Assembly (NCBI GenBank): GCA_964418425.1
Contig: CAYQLT010000034.1
Coordinates: forward strand, 1 to 24,757
Source of the DNA: CAYQLT01 sp964418425
Lineage (GTDB): Bacteria; Bacillota; Limnochordia; Limnochordales; Geochordaceae
DNA length: 24,757 nt
Reading direction: 5' to 3'
Shown here piece after piece: positions 1 to 8,948 of this stretch (position 1 is its first letter; every line of letters starts with the position of its first letter). The notes below the pieces were generated by a model that saw only the letters and a program-made list of their open reading frames with translations, was not told where the DNA came from and did not search any database. Both the position numbers and the translations under genes were made by a program.

Positions 1-515
1 ACCTGCAGCAGCCGGTCGTTGGGGATGACGATGAGGGTGTCCACCTTGCTGCGCAGGTTCTCGATCCCCTCCTCGGCCTGGCGCATACGACGGCGCCCCT
101 CGAAGCTGAAGGGGCGCGTCACCACCGCCACCGTCAGGGCGCTCACTTCCCTGGCCACCTCGGCCACCACCGGCGCCCCGCCGGTGCCCGTCCCGCCTCC
201 CATGCCGGCGGTGATGAAGACCATGTCCGCGCCGGCCAGCGCCTCCCGGATGAGGTCGCGGCTCTCCTCGGCGGCCTTCTGCCCGACCTCGGGTATGGAG
301 CCGGCGCCGAGCCCCTTGGTGAGCTTCTCGCCAATCTGGATCTTGCGGGGGGCCTTCGAGAGGGTCAGCGCCTGCGCGTCGGTATTGACGGCGATGAACT
401 GGACCCCCTTTAGCTCGGCTTCGATCATCCGGTTGATGGCGTTGGAGCCCCCGCCGCCCACACCGATGACCCGAATGTTGGCAAATGAGGCCGACTCCAG
501 TTCCAGATCTACCAC
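1..515 (-). CDS. ftsZ: Cell division protein FtsZ (N-terminal part, cut by window edge)
   Basis: FtsZ is the tubulin-like GTPase that polymerises into the cytoplasmic Z-ring and recruits the divisome. About 171 N-terminal residues are visible and the reading frame runs off the left edge. The sequence shows the nucleotide-binding start IRVIGVGGGGSNAINRM (around residue 13), then FIAVNTDAQAL, and the tubulin signature GGGTGTGGAP near residue 110, followed by VTRPFSFEGRRR. The start is taken as GTG at 515, preceded by GGGAGG with about 8 nt spacing; an ATG at 525 lies in another frame. The gene follows ftsQ after only 47 nt and is the last dcw gene visible. ftsA, which commonly sits between these two genes, is not present. 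The family assignment is secure; only the start is open to a few codons of doubt. Confidence 0.96.
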   Translation of the reverse strand, partial: MVDLELESASFANIRVIGVGGGGSNAINRMIEAELKGVQFIAVNTDAQALTLSKAPRKIQIGEKLTKGLGAGSIPEVGQKAAEESRDLIREALAGADMVFITAGMGGGTGTGGAPVVAEVAREVSALTVAVVTRPFSFEGRRRMRQAEEGIENLRSKVDTLIVIPNDRLLQ

Positions 516-562
516 GGGCCATCCCTCCCAACCCCTTGGGAACGCCGCTTTCGCCATTGGGT

Positions 563-1351
563 TCAACGCCGCCTGCCCTCGTCCTGGGCAGCACCGGGCG
601 AAGCGCCGGCTCGGAAGACCGCTCGTTCGGGCTCGCTCAAATCCAGCCACCACGGGCCGCCGGCGGGCAACCTCCCGAGAACGGCCCGTAACACCTCGAC
701 CCGCCGGCCGTCCCGGGAGGCCTGTCCACCGGCCGCTCTCAGTTCACCCCACACGATGACCGAACCGTCGGCCAAGTTGAGCTGCACCCTGTCGCCCTCC
801 CCGTCCACCCGGACCTCCGCCAGGCGCTCGCCCAGAAGCGGCCCGGCCAAAGCTGCGGCACGGGCCGCGGCCGCAAGAGCCGCCGGGCCGATGCGGCCCG
901 CCGCCACCGCCTCCCCCGGGGCCAGCGCCCCGGTGATCACCGGACGGCTGCCAGGTCGGTCCGCCGGCCCCAGCACGCGGCCCTCCCCGTCCACCTCCCA
1001 CATCCCCAGCCCGTACGGGAAATGGGCCACCGCCGGGCGCATGCGCACGACCACCTCCAGCGTGGAAGGCCAGCGCCGCACCACCCACGCCTCGGCCACC
1101 CGAGGGCTTTGCCGAAGGTGCTCCACCACCTTCCGCCCGTCCAGGCGAAGGAGTTGACTTCCCCGAACCGACTCCAGCGCGGCCGCGATGCGCTGCCTTT
1201 CGGGACCATCCGCGCCGCTGACCACCAGCCTTCGTACCGTGAACCACGGTGAGGTCGCAAACCCGTAGGCGCCCAGCGCCAGCACCAGCGTGAGCACCGG
1301 TGCCGGGAGGCGGGCTCGGCCGGACGGCCCGGAGCCGCCGGCCTGCCTCAC
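563..1351 (-). CDS. ftsQ: Cell division protein FtsQ/DivIB
   Basis: FtsQ/DivIB is a bitopic membrane protein that links FtsL and the septal synthase to the divisome through its extracytoplasmic POTRA and beta domains. The protein has 262 residues. It has a short basic cytoplasmic tail, one membrane segment at about residues 15-33, then a POTRA domain starting FTVRRLVVSGADG and continuing through SPRVAEAWVVRRWPSTLEVVV to about residue 105. A beta domain containing MWEVDGEGRVLG follows. The GTG start at 1351 overlaps the murA stop as GTGA, with a G-rich Shine-Dalgarno stretch upstream. The length is typical (250-280). The C-terminal third is Ala/Arg rich and poorly conserved, as is usual for the family. 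The position between murA and ftsZ supports the call. It is probably translationally coupled to murA. Confidence 0.9.
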   Translation of the reverse strand: MRQAGGSGPSGRARLPAPVLTLVLALGAYGFATSPWFTVRRLVVSGADGPERQRIAAALESVRGSQLLRLDGRKVVEHLRQSPRVAEAWVVRRWPSTLEVVVRMRPAVAHFPYGLGMWEVDGEGRVLGPADRPGSRPVITGALAPGEAVAAGRIGPAALAAAARAAALAGPLLGERLAEVRVDGEGDRVQLNLADGSVIVWGELRAAGGQASRDGRRVEVLRAVLGRLPAGGPWWLDLSEPERAVFRAGASPGAAQDEGRRR

Positions 1352-2625
1352 CGAACCCCCGCCCCCTCCGGCGCCTCCAGCTCCACGCGCGCCCCCAAGG
1401 CGGCCAGCTTGGCGGGCAGGCGCTCGTAGCCCCGCTGCAGGTGAGACAGCCCGGCGATCACGCTCTCTCCCCGGGCAGCCAGGGCGGCCAGCACCAGAGC
1501 TGCCCCACCCCGCAGGTCTGTGGCCGTTACCTGCGCGCCTGTAAGCTGTTCGACCCCGCGTATCACCGCCACGCGGCCTTCCACTGTGATGTCCGCGCCC
1601 ATGCGCCACAGTTCCCGGACGTAACCGAACCGGCGGGAGTGCACCTCCTCCCGCACCACCGTCGTTCCGCTCGCCAGCGTCATCAAGGCCGTCCACATGG
1701 GCTGGACATCGGTGGGAAAGCCCGGGTACGGCTGCGTACGAACCGAGACCGCCTGCGGACGCCGGTCCTGGGCCCGGACCTCCACGCCCTCCGCCGCCAC
1801 CCGCACCTCCACCCCTGCCCGGCGCAGGCGAGCCGAGACGGACTCCACATGGTCGGCCCGGGCTCCTCGGACGAACACGTGGCCCCGGGTGATGGCGGCG
1901 GCCAGCATCCACGTGGCGGTCTCCACCCGATCCGGCATCAGGTGAGCACGCCCTCCCTGCAAGGCCGCGGTGCCCTCCACCTGCACGGTGCCCGTGCCCA
2001 CGCCCCTCACCCGAGCGCCCATGGTGCACAGGAATTCCTGCAGCTGCGCGATCTCCGGCTCGCGGGCCGCGTTGTAGATCTCCGTACGCCCCCGGGCCAG
2101 GGTGGCGGCCATCATCAGGTTCTCGGTGGCCCCCACGGAGGGAAAATCCAGCACGATGCGGGCTCCGTGCAGCCGAGGGGCCTCTACCGTCAGCCAGCCT
2201 CCCTCCTCCCGGATGCGCGCCCCCATCGCCTCCAGGCCCCGCAGGTGAAAATCCAGCGGGCGCTCGCCGATGGCGCAGCCCCCCGGCCGGACCAGGCGAA
2301 CCCTCCCCAAACGGGCCACCAGCGGCCCCATCACCTGCACGGAGGCCCGCATGGAGCGCACCGCCTCCACGGGGGGCTCCGCCGACAACGGCCCGCAGGC
2401 GTCGATGACCATCTCGCCCGGCCCCGTTCGCCGCACGAGAGCGCCCAGTTCGCTCAAAAGGCGCACCATGGTCTCCACGTCGGAGATTTCCGGCACGTTG
2501 GAGAGCACGCATGGCCCCTGCGCCAAAAGGCAGGCCGCCATAAGCTTGAGCACGGCGTTTTTGGCCCCGGACGGCTGGACCTCCCCCCTGAGGGGAACCC
2601 CGCCCGTGACCCGCATCCGTTGCAC
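1348..2625 (-). CDS. murA: UDP-N-acetylglucosamine 1-carboxyvinyltransferase MurA
   Basis: MurA transfers enolpyruvate from PEP to UDP-GlcNAc, the first committed step of peptidoglycan precursor synthesis in the cytoplasm. The 425-residue product has the usual length. It carries the N-terminal SGAKNAVLKL motif (Lys and Asn of the active site at about 22-23) and the catalytic loop PGGCAIGERPLDFH, with the PEP-binding, fosfomycin-target cysteine at about residue 117. The inside-out alpha/beta repeat segments (VGATENLMMAA, DVQPMWTALM) are also present. Start: GTG at 2625, giving MQRMRVTGGVPLRGEV, aligns with the family N-terminus (MDKFRVQG...) and has GGGGGGAAG upstream; an ATG three codons later is possible. 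The gene follows murG after 59 nt and overlaps ftsQ by 4 nt. It sits where murC-murB-murA or murB is found in related clusters. Confidence 0.96.
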   Translation of the reverse strand: MQRMRVTGGVPLRGEVQPSGAKNAVLKLMAACLLAQGPCVLSNVPEISDVETMVRLLSELGALVRRTGPGEMVIDACGPLSAEPPVEAVRSMRASVQVMGPLVARLGRVRLVRPGGCAIGERPLDFHLRGLEAMGARIREEGGWLTVEAPRLHGARIVLDFPSVGATENLMMAATLARGRTEIYNAAREPEIAQLQEFLCTMGARVRGVGTGTVQVEGTAALQGGRAHLMPDRVETATWMLAAAITRGHVFVRGARADHVESVSARLRRAGVEVRVAAEGVEVRAQDRRPQAVSVRTQPYPGFPTDVQPMWTALMTLASGTTVVREEVHSRRFGYVRELWRMGADITVEGRVAVIRGVEQLTGAQVTATDLRGGAALVLAALAARGESVIAGLSHLQRGYERLPAKLAALGARVELEAPEGAGVR

Positions 2626-2684
2626 GTGCGCTTCCCCCCACTGAACGCTCCATGCTATGCGGAGGGAAGCGGGGCTGCCAGGGC

Positions 2685-3833
2685 CTATCTGCGGTGCCCT
2701 CCTTCGGCAACCTCCAGCACCACCTGGGCCACCTGCCTGGCGGCGTCCGGACGACCCAGGCGGCGGCTGGCCTGCGCCATGGCCCTCAAACGCTCCCGGT
2801 CTCCTGCCAGGCTGCGTACCACCTCCAGGAGAGTGGCCGCGGTCAGCCGGGAGTCGGGCACCACCACCGCCGCCCCGGCCTCCTGCACGACCCGGGCGTT
2901 GAGCTGTTGGTGCCCCTCGGCGGCAAAGGGATAGGGCACCAGCACCATCGGGATGCCTCGGGCGGTGAACTCGGCCAGCGAGATGGCGCCCGCCCTGGAG
3001 ACCGCCAGGTCGCACGCCGCCAGCGCGGCCGGCATGTCGGCCAGGTAGGCGACCACCGTCAAGCCCCGCCACGTCCAGCGGTCCCCCTCTTTTCGGCCCG
3101 GAGGGCAACGGCGAGCGAGCGCCGCGGTCACCGCCTCGAAATGGGCCGCTCCGGTGGAGACCAATGTCTGGACGCCCTCGAGACTCGCCAGCTCCGCAGC
3201 CGCCTCCACCACGGCTTCGTTCAACCGGCGCGCCCCCTGGCTGGCGCCCACCACCAAGACCGTCAGCTTGCCCGGCTCCAGCCCCAGCCGGCGGGCTCCC
3301 TCGCTCCGTGGGGTGAGGAGCACCTCCCGGCGCACGGGGTTACCCGTCACCCGAACCCGACCGAGCATGCGCGTCGGCATGTGCCGCCTTGCCTCGGGAA
3401 AGCCGACGGCCACCACCTGCGCCAGGCGTCCCACCGTGCGGGTGGCTCGCCCGGGCAGGACGTTTTGCTCGTGCCACACCACCGGCAGGCCGAGGCTGCG
3501 CGAGGCCAGCACCGCAGGCACCGAACCGTAGCCGCCCGTCGCCAGGAGCACCCTTGCGCCCGCCTCCCGCAGGCGCCGACGGGCCTGCACAGCGCCCCGC
3601 ATGGCCGCCCACCCCGACGCCGCCGCCCGCCATGAGATCCCGAAGGGCGCCGGCTGCCCGTCGATGAGCCACACCCGCTCGCCCGCCCGGCTCAACAGTT
3701 CGGCGCCCAGCCCCCGGCGGGTGGTCAGGAAGACCACCTCCACCTGGGGCCCCACGGACCGAAGTTCGGCGGCGACGGCCAGACCCGGGTAGATGTGGCC
3801 GCCTGTCCCGGCCGCTGCAATGGCCACCACCAC
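2685..3833 (-). CDS. murG: UDP-GlcNAc:lipid I N-acetylglucosaminyltransferase MurG
   Basis: MurG is the GT28 peripheral membrane glycosyltransferase that adds GlcNAc to lipid I, making lipid II on the cytoplasmic face of the membrane. The 382-residue protein starts with the glycine-rich loop AAGTGGHIYPGLAVA (residues 7-21). It has the linker signature VTGNPVRREV, the second G-loop GASQGARRLNEAV, and the donor-site motif SRAGAISLAEF followed by PYPFAAEGHQQLNA. These match the family closely. The gene begins 4 nt after the ftsW stop. Three consecutive GTG codons (3833, 3830, 3827) could each serve as start; the first is reported. No strong Shine-Dalgarno is visible, so translational coupling to ftsW is likely. 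The next gene is murA, not murC or murB. Confidence 0.95.
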   Translation of the reverse strand: MVVAIAAAGTGGHIYPGLAVAAELRSVGPQVEVVFLTTRRGLGAELLSRAGERVWLIDGQPAPFGISWRAAASGWAAMRGAVQARRRLREAGARVLLATGGYGSVPAVLASRSLGLPVVWHEQNVLPGRATRTVGRLAQVVAVGFPEARRHMPTRMLGRVRVTGNPVRREVLLTPRSEGARRLGLEPGKLTVLVVGASQGARRLNEAVVEAAAELASLEGVQTLVSTGAAHFEAVTAALARRCPPGRKEGDRWTWRGLTVVAYLADMPAALAACDLAVSRAGAISLAEFTARGIPMVLVPYPFAAEGHQQLNARVVQEAGAAVVVPDSRLTAATLLEVVRSLAGDRERLRAMAQASRRLGRPDAARQVAQVVLEVAEGGHRR

Positions 3834-3837
3834 CTGC

Positions 3838-4950
3838 CTACACCGTCACCCGGCGGGAGAGGTTGAGCAGCACCCCGACGGCCGCCATGCTGGTCACCAG
3901 GGAGCTTCCCCCGTAAGAGACAAAGGGTAACGGGATACCCGTCACCGGCAACGTGGCGCTCACCACCCCGATGTTGAGCAGGGCCTGCCCCACCACCAGC
4001 GTCGCCATACCGCATGCCAGCAGCTGCTCGTAGCGGTCCTCCGCTGCCAGGGCCACCCGGTAGCCTCGCCACGCCAACAGCACGAACAGCGCCAGCACGC
4101 TCAGCGCGCCCACCAGCCCCAGCTCTTCGGCCAGGATGGCAAAGATGAAGTCCGTGTGATGCTCCGGCAAGTAGGCAAACTTCTGGCGACTTTGGCCCAA
4201 GCCGAGCCCGAACAGGCCTCCCGATCCTATGGCCAGAAGCGACTGGATCACGCTCCAGCCCCGCCCGGTGGGGTCGGCCCAGGGGTTGACAAAGGTCATC
4301 AGCCTTGCAAGCCGGTAAGGTTCCAGCCAGATGAGCAGCCCCATCAGGGGAAGCGCCAGAAGACCGGTGACCGCCAGATGGTCCGGCCGCATCCCCGCGG
4401 CCACCAGCACCGCCACCGTGACCGCCATCAGCATCACGGCCGTCCCGAAGTCCGGCTCGAGCAGGATCAGCGCGAAGGCGATCGCGGCCGCTCCCAGGGG
4501 CACCGCAGGCCCCTTCCAGAACCGGTCCATGAGGGCAGCCCGATCCGCACCCCATGCCGCGGCGAAGTTGATGCAGGCGACCTTGGCCAGCTCGGAGGGC
4601 TGCAGGTTGACGAAAGGAAGGGCGATCCAGCGGCGGGCCCCTCCTATCTCCTGGCCCACCGCCAGCACCACTGCCAGCAGCGCATAGCTCAGCAGCACCA
4701 GCGGCACGGCCAGCTCCCTCAGGTGCCGGAGGTTGAGGCGCATCACCGCCGCCGCGAAGCCTGCGGCGACAACCGTGTACAACAGCTGCCGCTTGAAAAA
4801 GTGGTAAGGATCCCCGAACTGGGCCAGCGCCCGGGTATAGCTGGCGCTCAGGACCATCACGATGCCGATGGCCACAAGGGTGATGACCGTCGCGGCCAGC
4901 ACCACGTCCATGACGCCCTCCGCAGGCTCGCCCGAGCCGCCGGCCCGCAC
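3838..4950 (-). CDS. ftsW: SEDS-family septal peptidoglycan polymerase FtsW (SpoVE-like)
   Basis: FtsW/SpoVE is the multi-pass SEDS glycosyltransferase that polymerises lipid II at the septum together with a class B PBP. The 370-residue product is strongly hydrophobic throughout, consistent with about 10 membrane segments. It has the signatures GGARRWIALPFVNLQPSELAK, LEPDFGTAVML (with the conserved acidic residue), EHHTDFIFAILAEELG and GIPLPFVSYGGSS. Start choice: GTG 4950 has GGGAGG 8 nt upstream and lies 14 nt after the mraY stop. ATG 4911, also with GGAGG (5 nt spacing), would give a 357-residue protein and is a real alternative. In the usual cluster murD lies between mraY and this gene; it is absent here. 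FtsW and the sporulation paralogue SpoVE cannot be separated from sequence alone. Confidence 0.94.
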   Translation of the reverse strand: MRAGGSGEPAEGVMDVVLAATVITLVAIGIVMVLSASYTRALAQFGDPYHFFKRQLLYTVVAAGFAAAVMRLNLRHLRELAVPLVLLSYALLAVVLAVGQEIGGARRWIALPFVNLQPSELAKVACINFAAAWGADRAALMDRFWKGPAVPLGAAAIAFALILLEPDFGTAVMLMAVTVAVLVAAGMRPDHLAVTGLLALPLMGLLIWLEPYRLARLMTFVNPWADPTGRGWSVIQSLLAIGSGGLFGLGLGQSRQKFAYLPEHHTDFIFAILAEELGLVGALSVLALFVLLAWRGYRVALAAEDRYEQLLACGMATLVVGQALLNIGVVSATLPVTGIPLPFVSYGGSSLVTSMAAVGVLLNLSRRVTV

Positions 4951-4964
4951 GGCTTCTGCCTCCC

Positions 4965-5930
4965 TCAGCCGCTCACCGCCAGCACGCCCAACGCGGCCAG
5001 TGCGGCGGCGCTCAGCCAAAGCCGGGTGACCACCTTGGGCTCGGGCCACCCGGATAGCTCCAGATGGTGATGAAGAGGGCTCATCCGAAACAGCCGCCTC
5101 CCGCCGGTCAGCTTGAAAAACGCCACCTGAATCATCACGGAAAGGGTCTCCAGCACAAACAGCCCGCCCACCACCGGCAACAGCAGCAGGGTGCCGGTGG
5201 TCAGGGCGAACAATGCCAGCGCCGCACCCAAAGCCAGACTCCCCGTATCGCCCATGAACACCTGAGCCGGATAGCCGTTGTACCAGATGAACCCCATGCA
5301 CGCTCCGCCAACCGCCGCCGCAAAGACCGCCGTCTCAGGCCGCTCGACGAGCCACGCGATGGCGGAGTAGGCCACCGAAGCGACCGCCATGCAGCCCGCC
5401 GCCAGCCCGTCCAGACCGTCCGTCAGGTTGACGGCGTTGGCCGAGCCCACCACCGCCAGCACGGAGAGGACAGCCGCGGCGGGTGCCGGAGGCGTCCACG
5501 TGGCCGCCGAGAAGGGCACCACCCACTCCGACGGCTGCGCCCCGGCCGCCCGCAGCCAGGCCAGAGCCACGCCCGCCAGGATCGCCTGCCCGAGAAACTT
5601 CTCCCGGGCCCGCATCCCCATGGCCCGTCGGCGCCGGAGGGCCCGCAGGTCGTCGAGGCTTCCCAAAAGTCCGAACGCCAGCAGTACAGCCGCCAGGGCC
5701 AGGGCCACCTGCAGGCGGGGAGCCCAGACCAGGGTGGCGGCGGCTGCGGCCACGACCGGCACCGCCCCGCCCATGGTGGGCGTCCCGGCCTTGGAGGCAT
5801 GGTGGGCGGGTCCCTCTTGCCGGATGTGCTTGCCCGCCCCCAGCCGCTTCAGCAGCTGGATGGCGCCGGGCATGGCCAGAAGGGTCACGCCCATGCTGAA
5901 CAGGGAAGCCATCCAGGGCGCCGCCGTCAT
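4965..5930 (-). CDS. mraY: Phospho-N-acetylmuramoyl-pentapeptide transferase MraY
   Basis: MraY is an integral membrane enzyme that transfers phospho-MurNAc-pentapeptide to undecaprenyl phosphate, forming lipid I. The 321-residue length is standard. Motifs seen in order are GTPTMGGAVPV (about 49-59), the double aspartate in GLLGSLDDLRAL (Asp 93-94), the KFLGQ region, NAVNLTDGLDGLAAG (165-179), QVFMGDTGSLALGAAL (Asp near 242), and the cytoplasmic loop MSPLHHHLELSGWPEPKVV that is diagnostic for MraY. Multiple Ala/Leu-rich membrane segments fill the remainder. The ATG at 5930 overlaps the murF stop as ATGA, with GAGAGGAGG upstream, so the start is firm. The following gene is ftsW with no murD between. 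Confidence 0.97.
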   Translation of the reverse strand: MTAAPWMASLFSMGVTLLAMPGAIQLLKRLGAGKHIRQEGPAHHASKAGTPTMGGAVPVVAAAAATLVWAPRLQVALALAAVLLAFGLLGSLDDLRALRRRRAMGMRAREKFLGQAILAGVALAWLRAAGAQPSEWVVPFSAATWTPPAPAAAVLSVLAVVGSANAVNLTDGLDGLAAGCMAVASVAYSAIAWLVERPETAVFAAAVGGACMGFIWYNGYPAQVFMGDTGSLALGAALALFALTTGTLLLLPVVGGLFVLETLSVMIQVAFFKLTGGRRLFRMSPLHHHLELSGWPEPKVVTRLWLSAAALAALGVLAVSG

Positions 5931-7348
5931 GCGCCCTCCTCTCGACGGGAGAAAGCGGTGACCAGCCGCTCCAATCCCACCGCCCGTGAGGCTTTCACGA
6001 GCACCACGTCGCCGGGGCCGGCGAATTGTCGAAGGTACGCCTCGGCCTGCCCCACATCCGAGGCCGTGGCGATGCGAGCTTCCGCCATGCCGGCCTCCAG
6101 AGCGCCGGCCGCCACCTGCGGTGCCATCTCGCCCACCGCGATGAGAAAGTCCACCCCCAGCCGGGCTACCTGCTGGCCGAGGTGGCGGTGCGCCTGTGGG
6201 GCCCGGGGGCCCAGTTCCAGCATGTCCCCCAGGACGGCGCATGCCCTCCCGGCTCGCTCGGCCCGAACGGCCGCCAGCGTCTGCAGGGCGGCCTCCGTGG
6301 AGGCGGGGCTGGCGTTGTAGGCGTCGTTGAGCAGGAGGACGCCCTGCACCTCCAGCACCTGCATGCGCATGGGACCTGTCCGAAAGTCCGCCAGGGCTTC
6401 GCACACGTCGGCGGGGCTCGCCCCGACCGCCATGGCGGCTGCGGCCGCGGCGGCGGCGTTGAGCGCCAGGTGGCGGCCCGGAACACGAAGCACCACGGAC
6501 AGGCTCCCCCACGGCGAGGCGATCCGGAAGGTGGTGCCCGAAAGCCCGCCGCCGGCGAGGGACTCGATGCGCACGTGCGCACCGGGCGAAAACCCGAAGC
6601 CCATCACCCGGACGCCGGACGGCACCCGGGTGGCCTGCGCCATCACGTGAGGATCGTCGGCGTTGAGCACCGCCAGGCCTCCCACCTGCAGGTGCTCCAG
6701 CAGCTCTCCCTTGGCCCGGGCGATGGCCTCCAGGCTTCCCAGAAGGCCGATGTGGGCCTCACCCACGTTGGTGAGGATGCCCACGTGCGGACGGGCGATC
6801 TCCGCCAGCGCGCCGATCTGCCCCGGGGCGCGCATGCCCATCTCCAGCACCAGGGCCCGGGTGGCCGCGTCCGCCGAGAGCACCGCCAGGGGCAAACCAA
6901 TTTCGTTGTTGTAACTGGCCGGAGCGCGCACCACGGGGCGTGAGCGCTCCAGGATGGCCGCCACCATATCCTTGGTGGTCGTCTTGCCCACGCTGCCCGT
7001 GATGGCCAGCACACACGCCGAAAGGCGCCTGCGATACCACGACGCCAGGCGCTGAAGCGCCTGCAGGGTGTCGTCCACCAGGATGGCCGCAGCCGTCGCC
7101 TCGGGGTCAAGGGCCGGTGATTTGACCACGGCGTCTTGCCGCACCATCACGGCCCGTGCCCCGCGGGCGATGGCATCGGCCACGAAGGCATGCCCGTCCA
7201 CCCGCTCGCCCGCCAGCGCGACGAAAAGGTCTCCCTCCCGAATCTCCCGGGAGTCCGTGCATACCCTTCGCACCGGCCCCCGCCAGGAGCCCGCCCGCAG
7301 GGTCCCGCCCACCGCCCGGGTCAACTCCTCCAGGTCAACCGGCTCCAT
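5927..7348 (-). CDS. murF: UDP-MurNAc-tripeptide:D-Ala-D-Ala ligase MurF
   Basis: MurF adds D-Ala-D-Ala to UDP-MurNAc-tripeptide in the cytoplasm in an ATP-dependent step, completing the pentapeptide. The product has 473 residues. An N-terminal uridine-binding domain (TDSREIREGDLFVALAGERVDGH split over residues about 31-54) is followed by the ATP loop ITGSVGKTTTKDM. After it come SYNNEIGLPLAVL, the LTNVGEAHIG motif, the lysine in ARAKGELLEHL (the carboxylation position in the Mur ligase family), and NADDP. The C-terminal domain contains LLNDAYNASPAST, typical of MurF rather than MurC, D or E. The ATG at 7348 lies inside the 3' end of murE (14-nt overlap), suggesting coupled translation. The order murE-murF-mraY is the common one outside Bacillus. 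Confidence 0.96.
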   Translation of the reverse strand: MEPVDLEELTRAVGGTLRAGSWRGPVRRVCTDSREIREGDLFVALAGERVDGHAFVADAIARGARAVMVRQDAVVKSPALDPEATAAAILVDDTLQALQRLASWYRRRLSACVLAITGSVGKTTTKDMVAAILERSRPVVRAPASYNNEIGLPLAVLSADAATRALVLEMGMRAPGQIGALAEIARPHVGILTNVGEAHIGLLGSLEAIARAKGELLEHLQVGGLAVLNADDPHVMAQATRVPSGVRVMGFGFSPGAHVRIESLAGGGLSGTTFRIASPWGSLSVVLRVPGRHLALNAAAAAAAAMAVGASPADVCEALADFRTGPMRMQVLEVQGVLLLNDAYNASPASTEAALQTLAAVRAERAGRACAVLGDMLELGPRAPQAHRHLGQQVARLGVDFLIAVGEMAPQVAAGALEAGMAEARIATASDVGQAEAYLRQFAGPGDVVLVKASRAVGLERLVTAFSRREEGA

Positions 7349-8879
7349 GGCCGACGGCCCCCCCGTACCCCAACTCTTCCAGGATCTCCCTGGCCACCTG
7401 CCTGTCGTCGAAGGGTACGGTGCGGTCCCGCAACTCCTGGTACGTCTCATGGCCTTTGCCCGCGATGAGCACCAGGTCCCCCGGCCGGGCCCTTTCCAGG
7501 GCAAGCTGGATGGCCTGGCGGCGGTCCACCACCACCTCATACCCTTGCAGCCGGTGGGGGCCGGACCGTCGCTGGTCCACCAGGCCCTGTTCCACCTCCC
7601 GACAGATGGCCTCCGGATCCTCGCTGCGGGGGTTGTCGGAGGTGATGATGATCCGGTCGGCCAGCCGAGCGGCGATGGCCCCCATGCGAGGTCGCTTGGA
7701 GCGGTCCCGATCGCCTCCGCAGCCGAAGACCACCCACAGGGTGGCAGGGCCCAGGGCCCGGGCCGCCTCCAGCACGTTTTGCAGCCCATCGGGGGTGTGG
7801 GCGTAATCCACGATGACCGAGAAAGGCTGCCCGGCGCGAACCGCCTCGAAGCGCCCGTCCACCCCTTGCACGGACGCAAGACCTGCCGCAGCCTGCTCCA
7901 GGGCCACCCCCTCGTGCAGGGCGACCGCCAGGGCTGCCAGGGCGTTGAGGGCGTTGAAACGGCCCCCCAATCGCAGCCGGACCTCCGTCCTTCCCCATGG
8001 CGTGACGGCCACGAAGCGCACGCCCTGGGCGTCGGCCTCAAGCCCTTCGGCCCGCACCTGCGCGGAACTCCCCAGCCCGAACCGCAGCACAGGGGCCGGG
8101 CAGCTGCGAGCCATGTAGTCGGCGTGGGGGTCGTCGGCGTTGACGATCCCCGCCTTGCCGCCCTTGCACCCACCGGCCAGCTGGGCGAAGAAGGCCGCCT
8201 TCGCGTCCCGGTACGCCTCCATGGTGCCGTGGAAATCCAGGTGGTCCTGGGTCAGGTTGGTGAAGACGGCCACGTCGTATTCGATGCCCGCCGTGCGCTT
8301 GAGCGCGACGGCGTGCGAGGAGACCTCGGCCACCGCATGCCCGACACCGCGGTCCACCATCCGCGCCAAAAGCTCGAGTACGTCGGAAGCTTCCGGACTT
8401 GTCCGCCGGGCGGGTATCTCCTGGGGGCCTATCAGATGCCGGATGGTGCCGATGAGTCCGACCTGGTAGCCGGCATGCTCCAGCGCCGCCTTGACCAGGT
8501 AGGTGGTGGTGGTCTTGCCGTTGGTGCCCGTGACCCCCACCAGCCGGATCCGGCGATCCGGATGGCCCAGCACCTCCCCCGCCAGGGGTCCCAGCGCGGC
8601 CCGGGTGTCGGGAACCACCGCCACCGGGACGGTGGTTTGCAGGGCCACAAGCGGCCGCTCGGCCACGATCAGGCAGGCCCCGGCCTGCGCCGCCTGGGGC
8701 GCATAGTCGTGCCCGTCATGCCGGAATCCCCGGATGCAGACAAAGACATCCCCCGGCTGCACGCAGGCCGAATGGTACCGAACCGCCTGCACCGCAGCCC
8801 GGCGCCGGCTTTCGTCCTCCCAGGCGGCCCCCTCCCGCCGGGCCCCCTCCAGACGGGCGGCCAGCTCCTCCACCGTCAC
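7335..8879 (-). CDS. murE: UDP-MurNAc-L-Ala-D-Glu:meso-DAP ligase MurE
   Basis: MurE adds the third amino acid of the stem peptide in the cytoplasm. The 514-residue protein shows the P-loop GVTGTNGKTTTTYLVK, the segment TSPEASDVLELL, and AEVSSHAVALKR. It also has FTNLTQDHLDFHGTMEAY with the downstream lysine, DYAHTPDGLQNVL, and the C-terminal DNPRSEDP motif plus GKGHETYQ. DNPR is the known signature for meso-diaminopimelate rather than lysine, so a DAP-type wall is predicted. Start: GTG 8879 (MTVEELAARLEG) has GGAGG at about 10 nt and gives a family-like N-terminus. ATG 8906 would add nine Gly-rich residues and has a poor ribosome site. The gene is 69 nt downstream of the PBP and overlaps murF. 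Confidence 0.96.
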   Translation of the reverse strand: MTVEELAARLEGARREGAAWEDESRRRAAVQAVRYHSACVQPGDVFVCIRGFRHDGHDYAPQAAQAGACLIVAERPLVALQTTVPVAVVPDTRAALGPLAGEVLGHPDRRIRLVGVTGTNGKTTTTYLVKAALEHAGYQVGLIGTIRHLIGPQEIPARRTSPEASDVLELLARMVDRGVGHAVAEVSSHAVALKRTAGIEYDVAVFTNLTQDHLDFHGTMEAYRDAKAAFFAQLAGGCKGGKAGIVNADDPHADYMARSCPAPVLRFGLGSSAQVRAEGLEADAQGVRFVAVTPWGRTEVRLRLGGRFNALNALAALAVALHEGVALEQAAAGLASVQGVDGRFEAVRAGQPFSVIVDYAHTPDGLQNVLEAARALGPATLWVVFGCGGDRDRSKRPRMGAIAARLADRIIITSDNPRSEDPEAICREVEQGLVDQRRSGPHRLQGYEVVVDRRQAIQLALERARPGDLVLIAGKGHETYQELRDRTVPFDDRQVAREILEELGYGGAVGHGAG

Positions 8880-8948
8880 GCCCTCATCCCCTCCACCTCC
8901 GCGCATCCCCCAGCCGCCCGAAGAGCCTGCGGGCTTCCGCAGCCCTGC

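Noticed and set aside
19..759. Long plus-strand open frame across ftsZ/ftsQ
   Set aside because: It is antisense to clear FtsZ and FtsQ sequence, has low-complexity Arg/Pro/Ser composition and no family motif. GC-rich DNA opens antisense frames by chance.
2626..2684. Remnant of murC or murB between murG and murA
   Set aside because: The 59-nt gap is too short and shows no recognisable fragment; only the murA ribosome site is visible.
8880..8948. Possible hairpin GGGCTGCGG-AAGCCC in the PBP-murE gap
   Set aside because: The stem is short and imperfect, has no T-run, and sits within a clear operon. Any such structure is expected by chance at this GC content.
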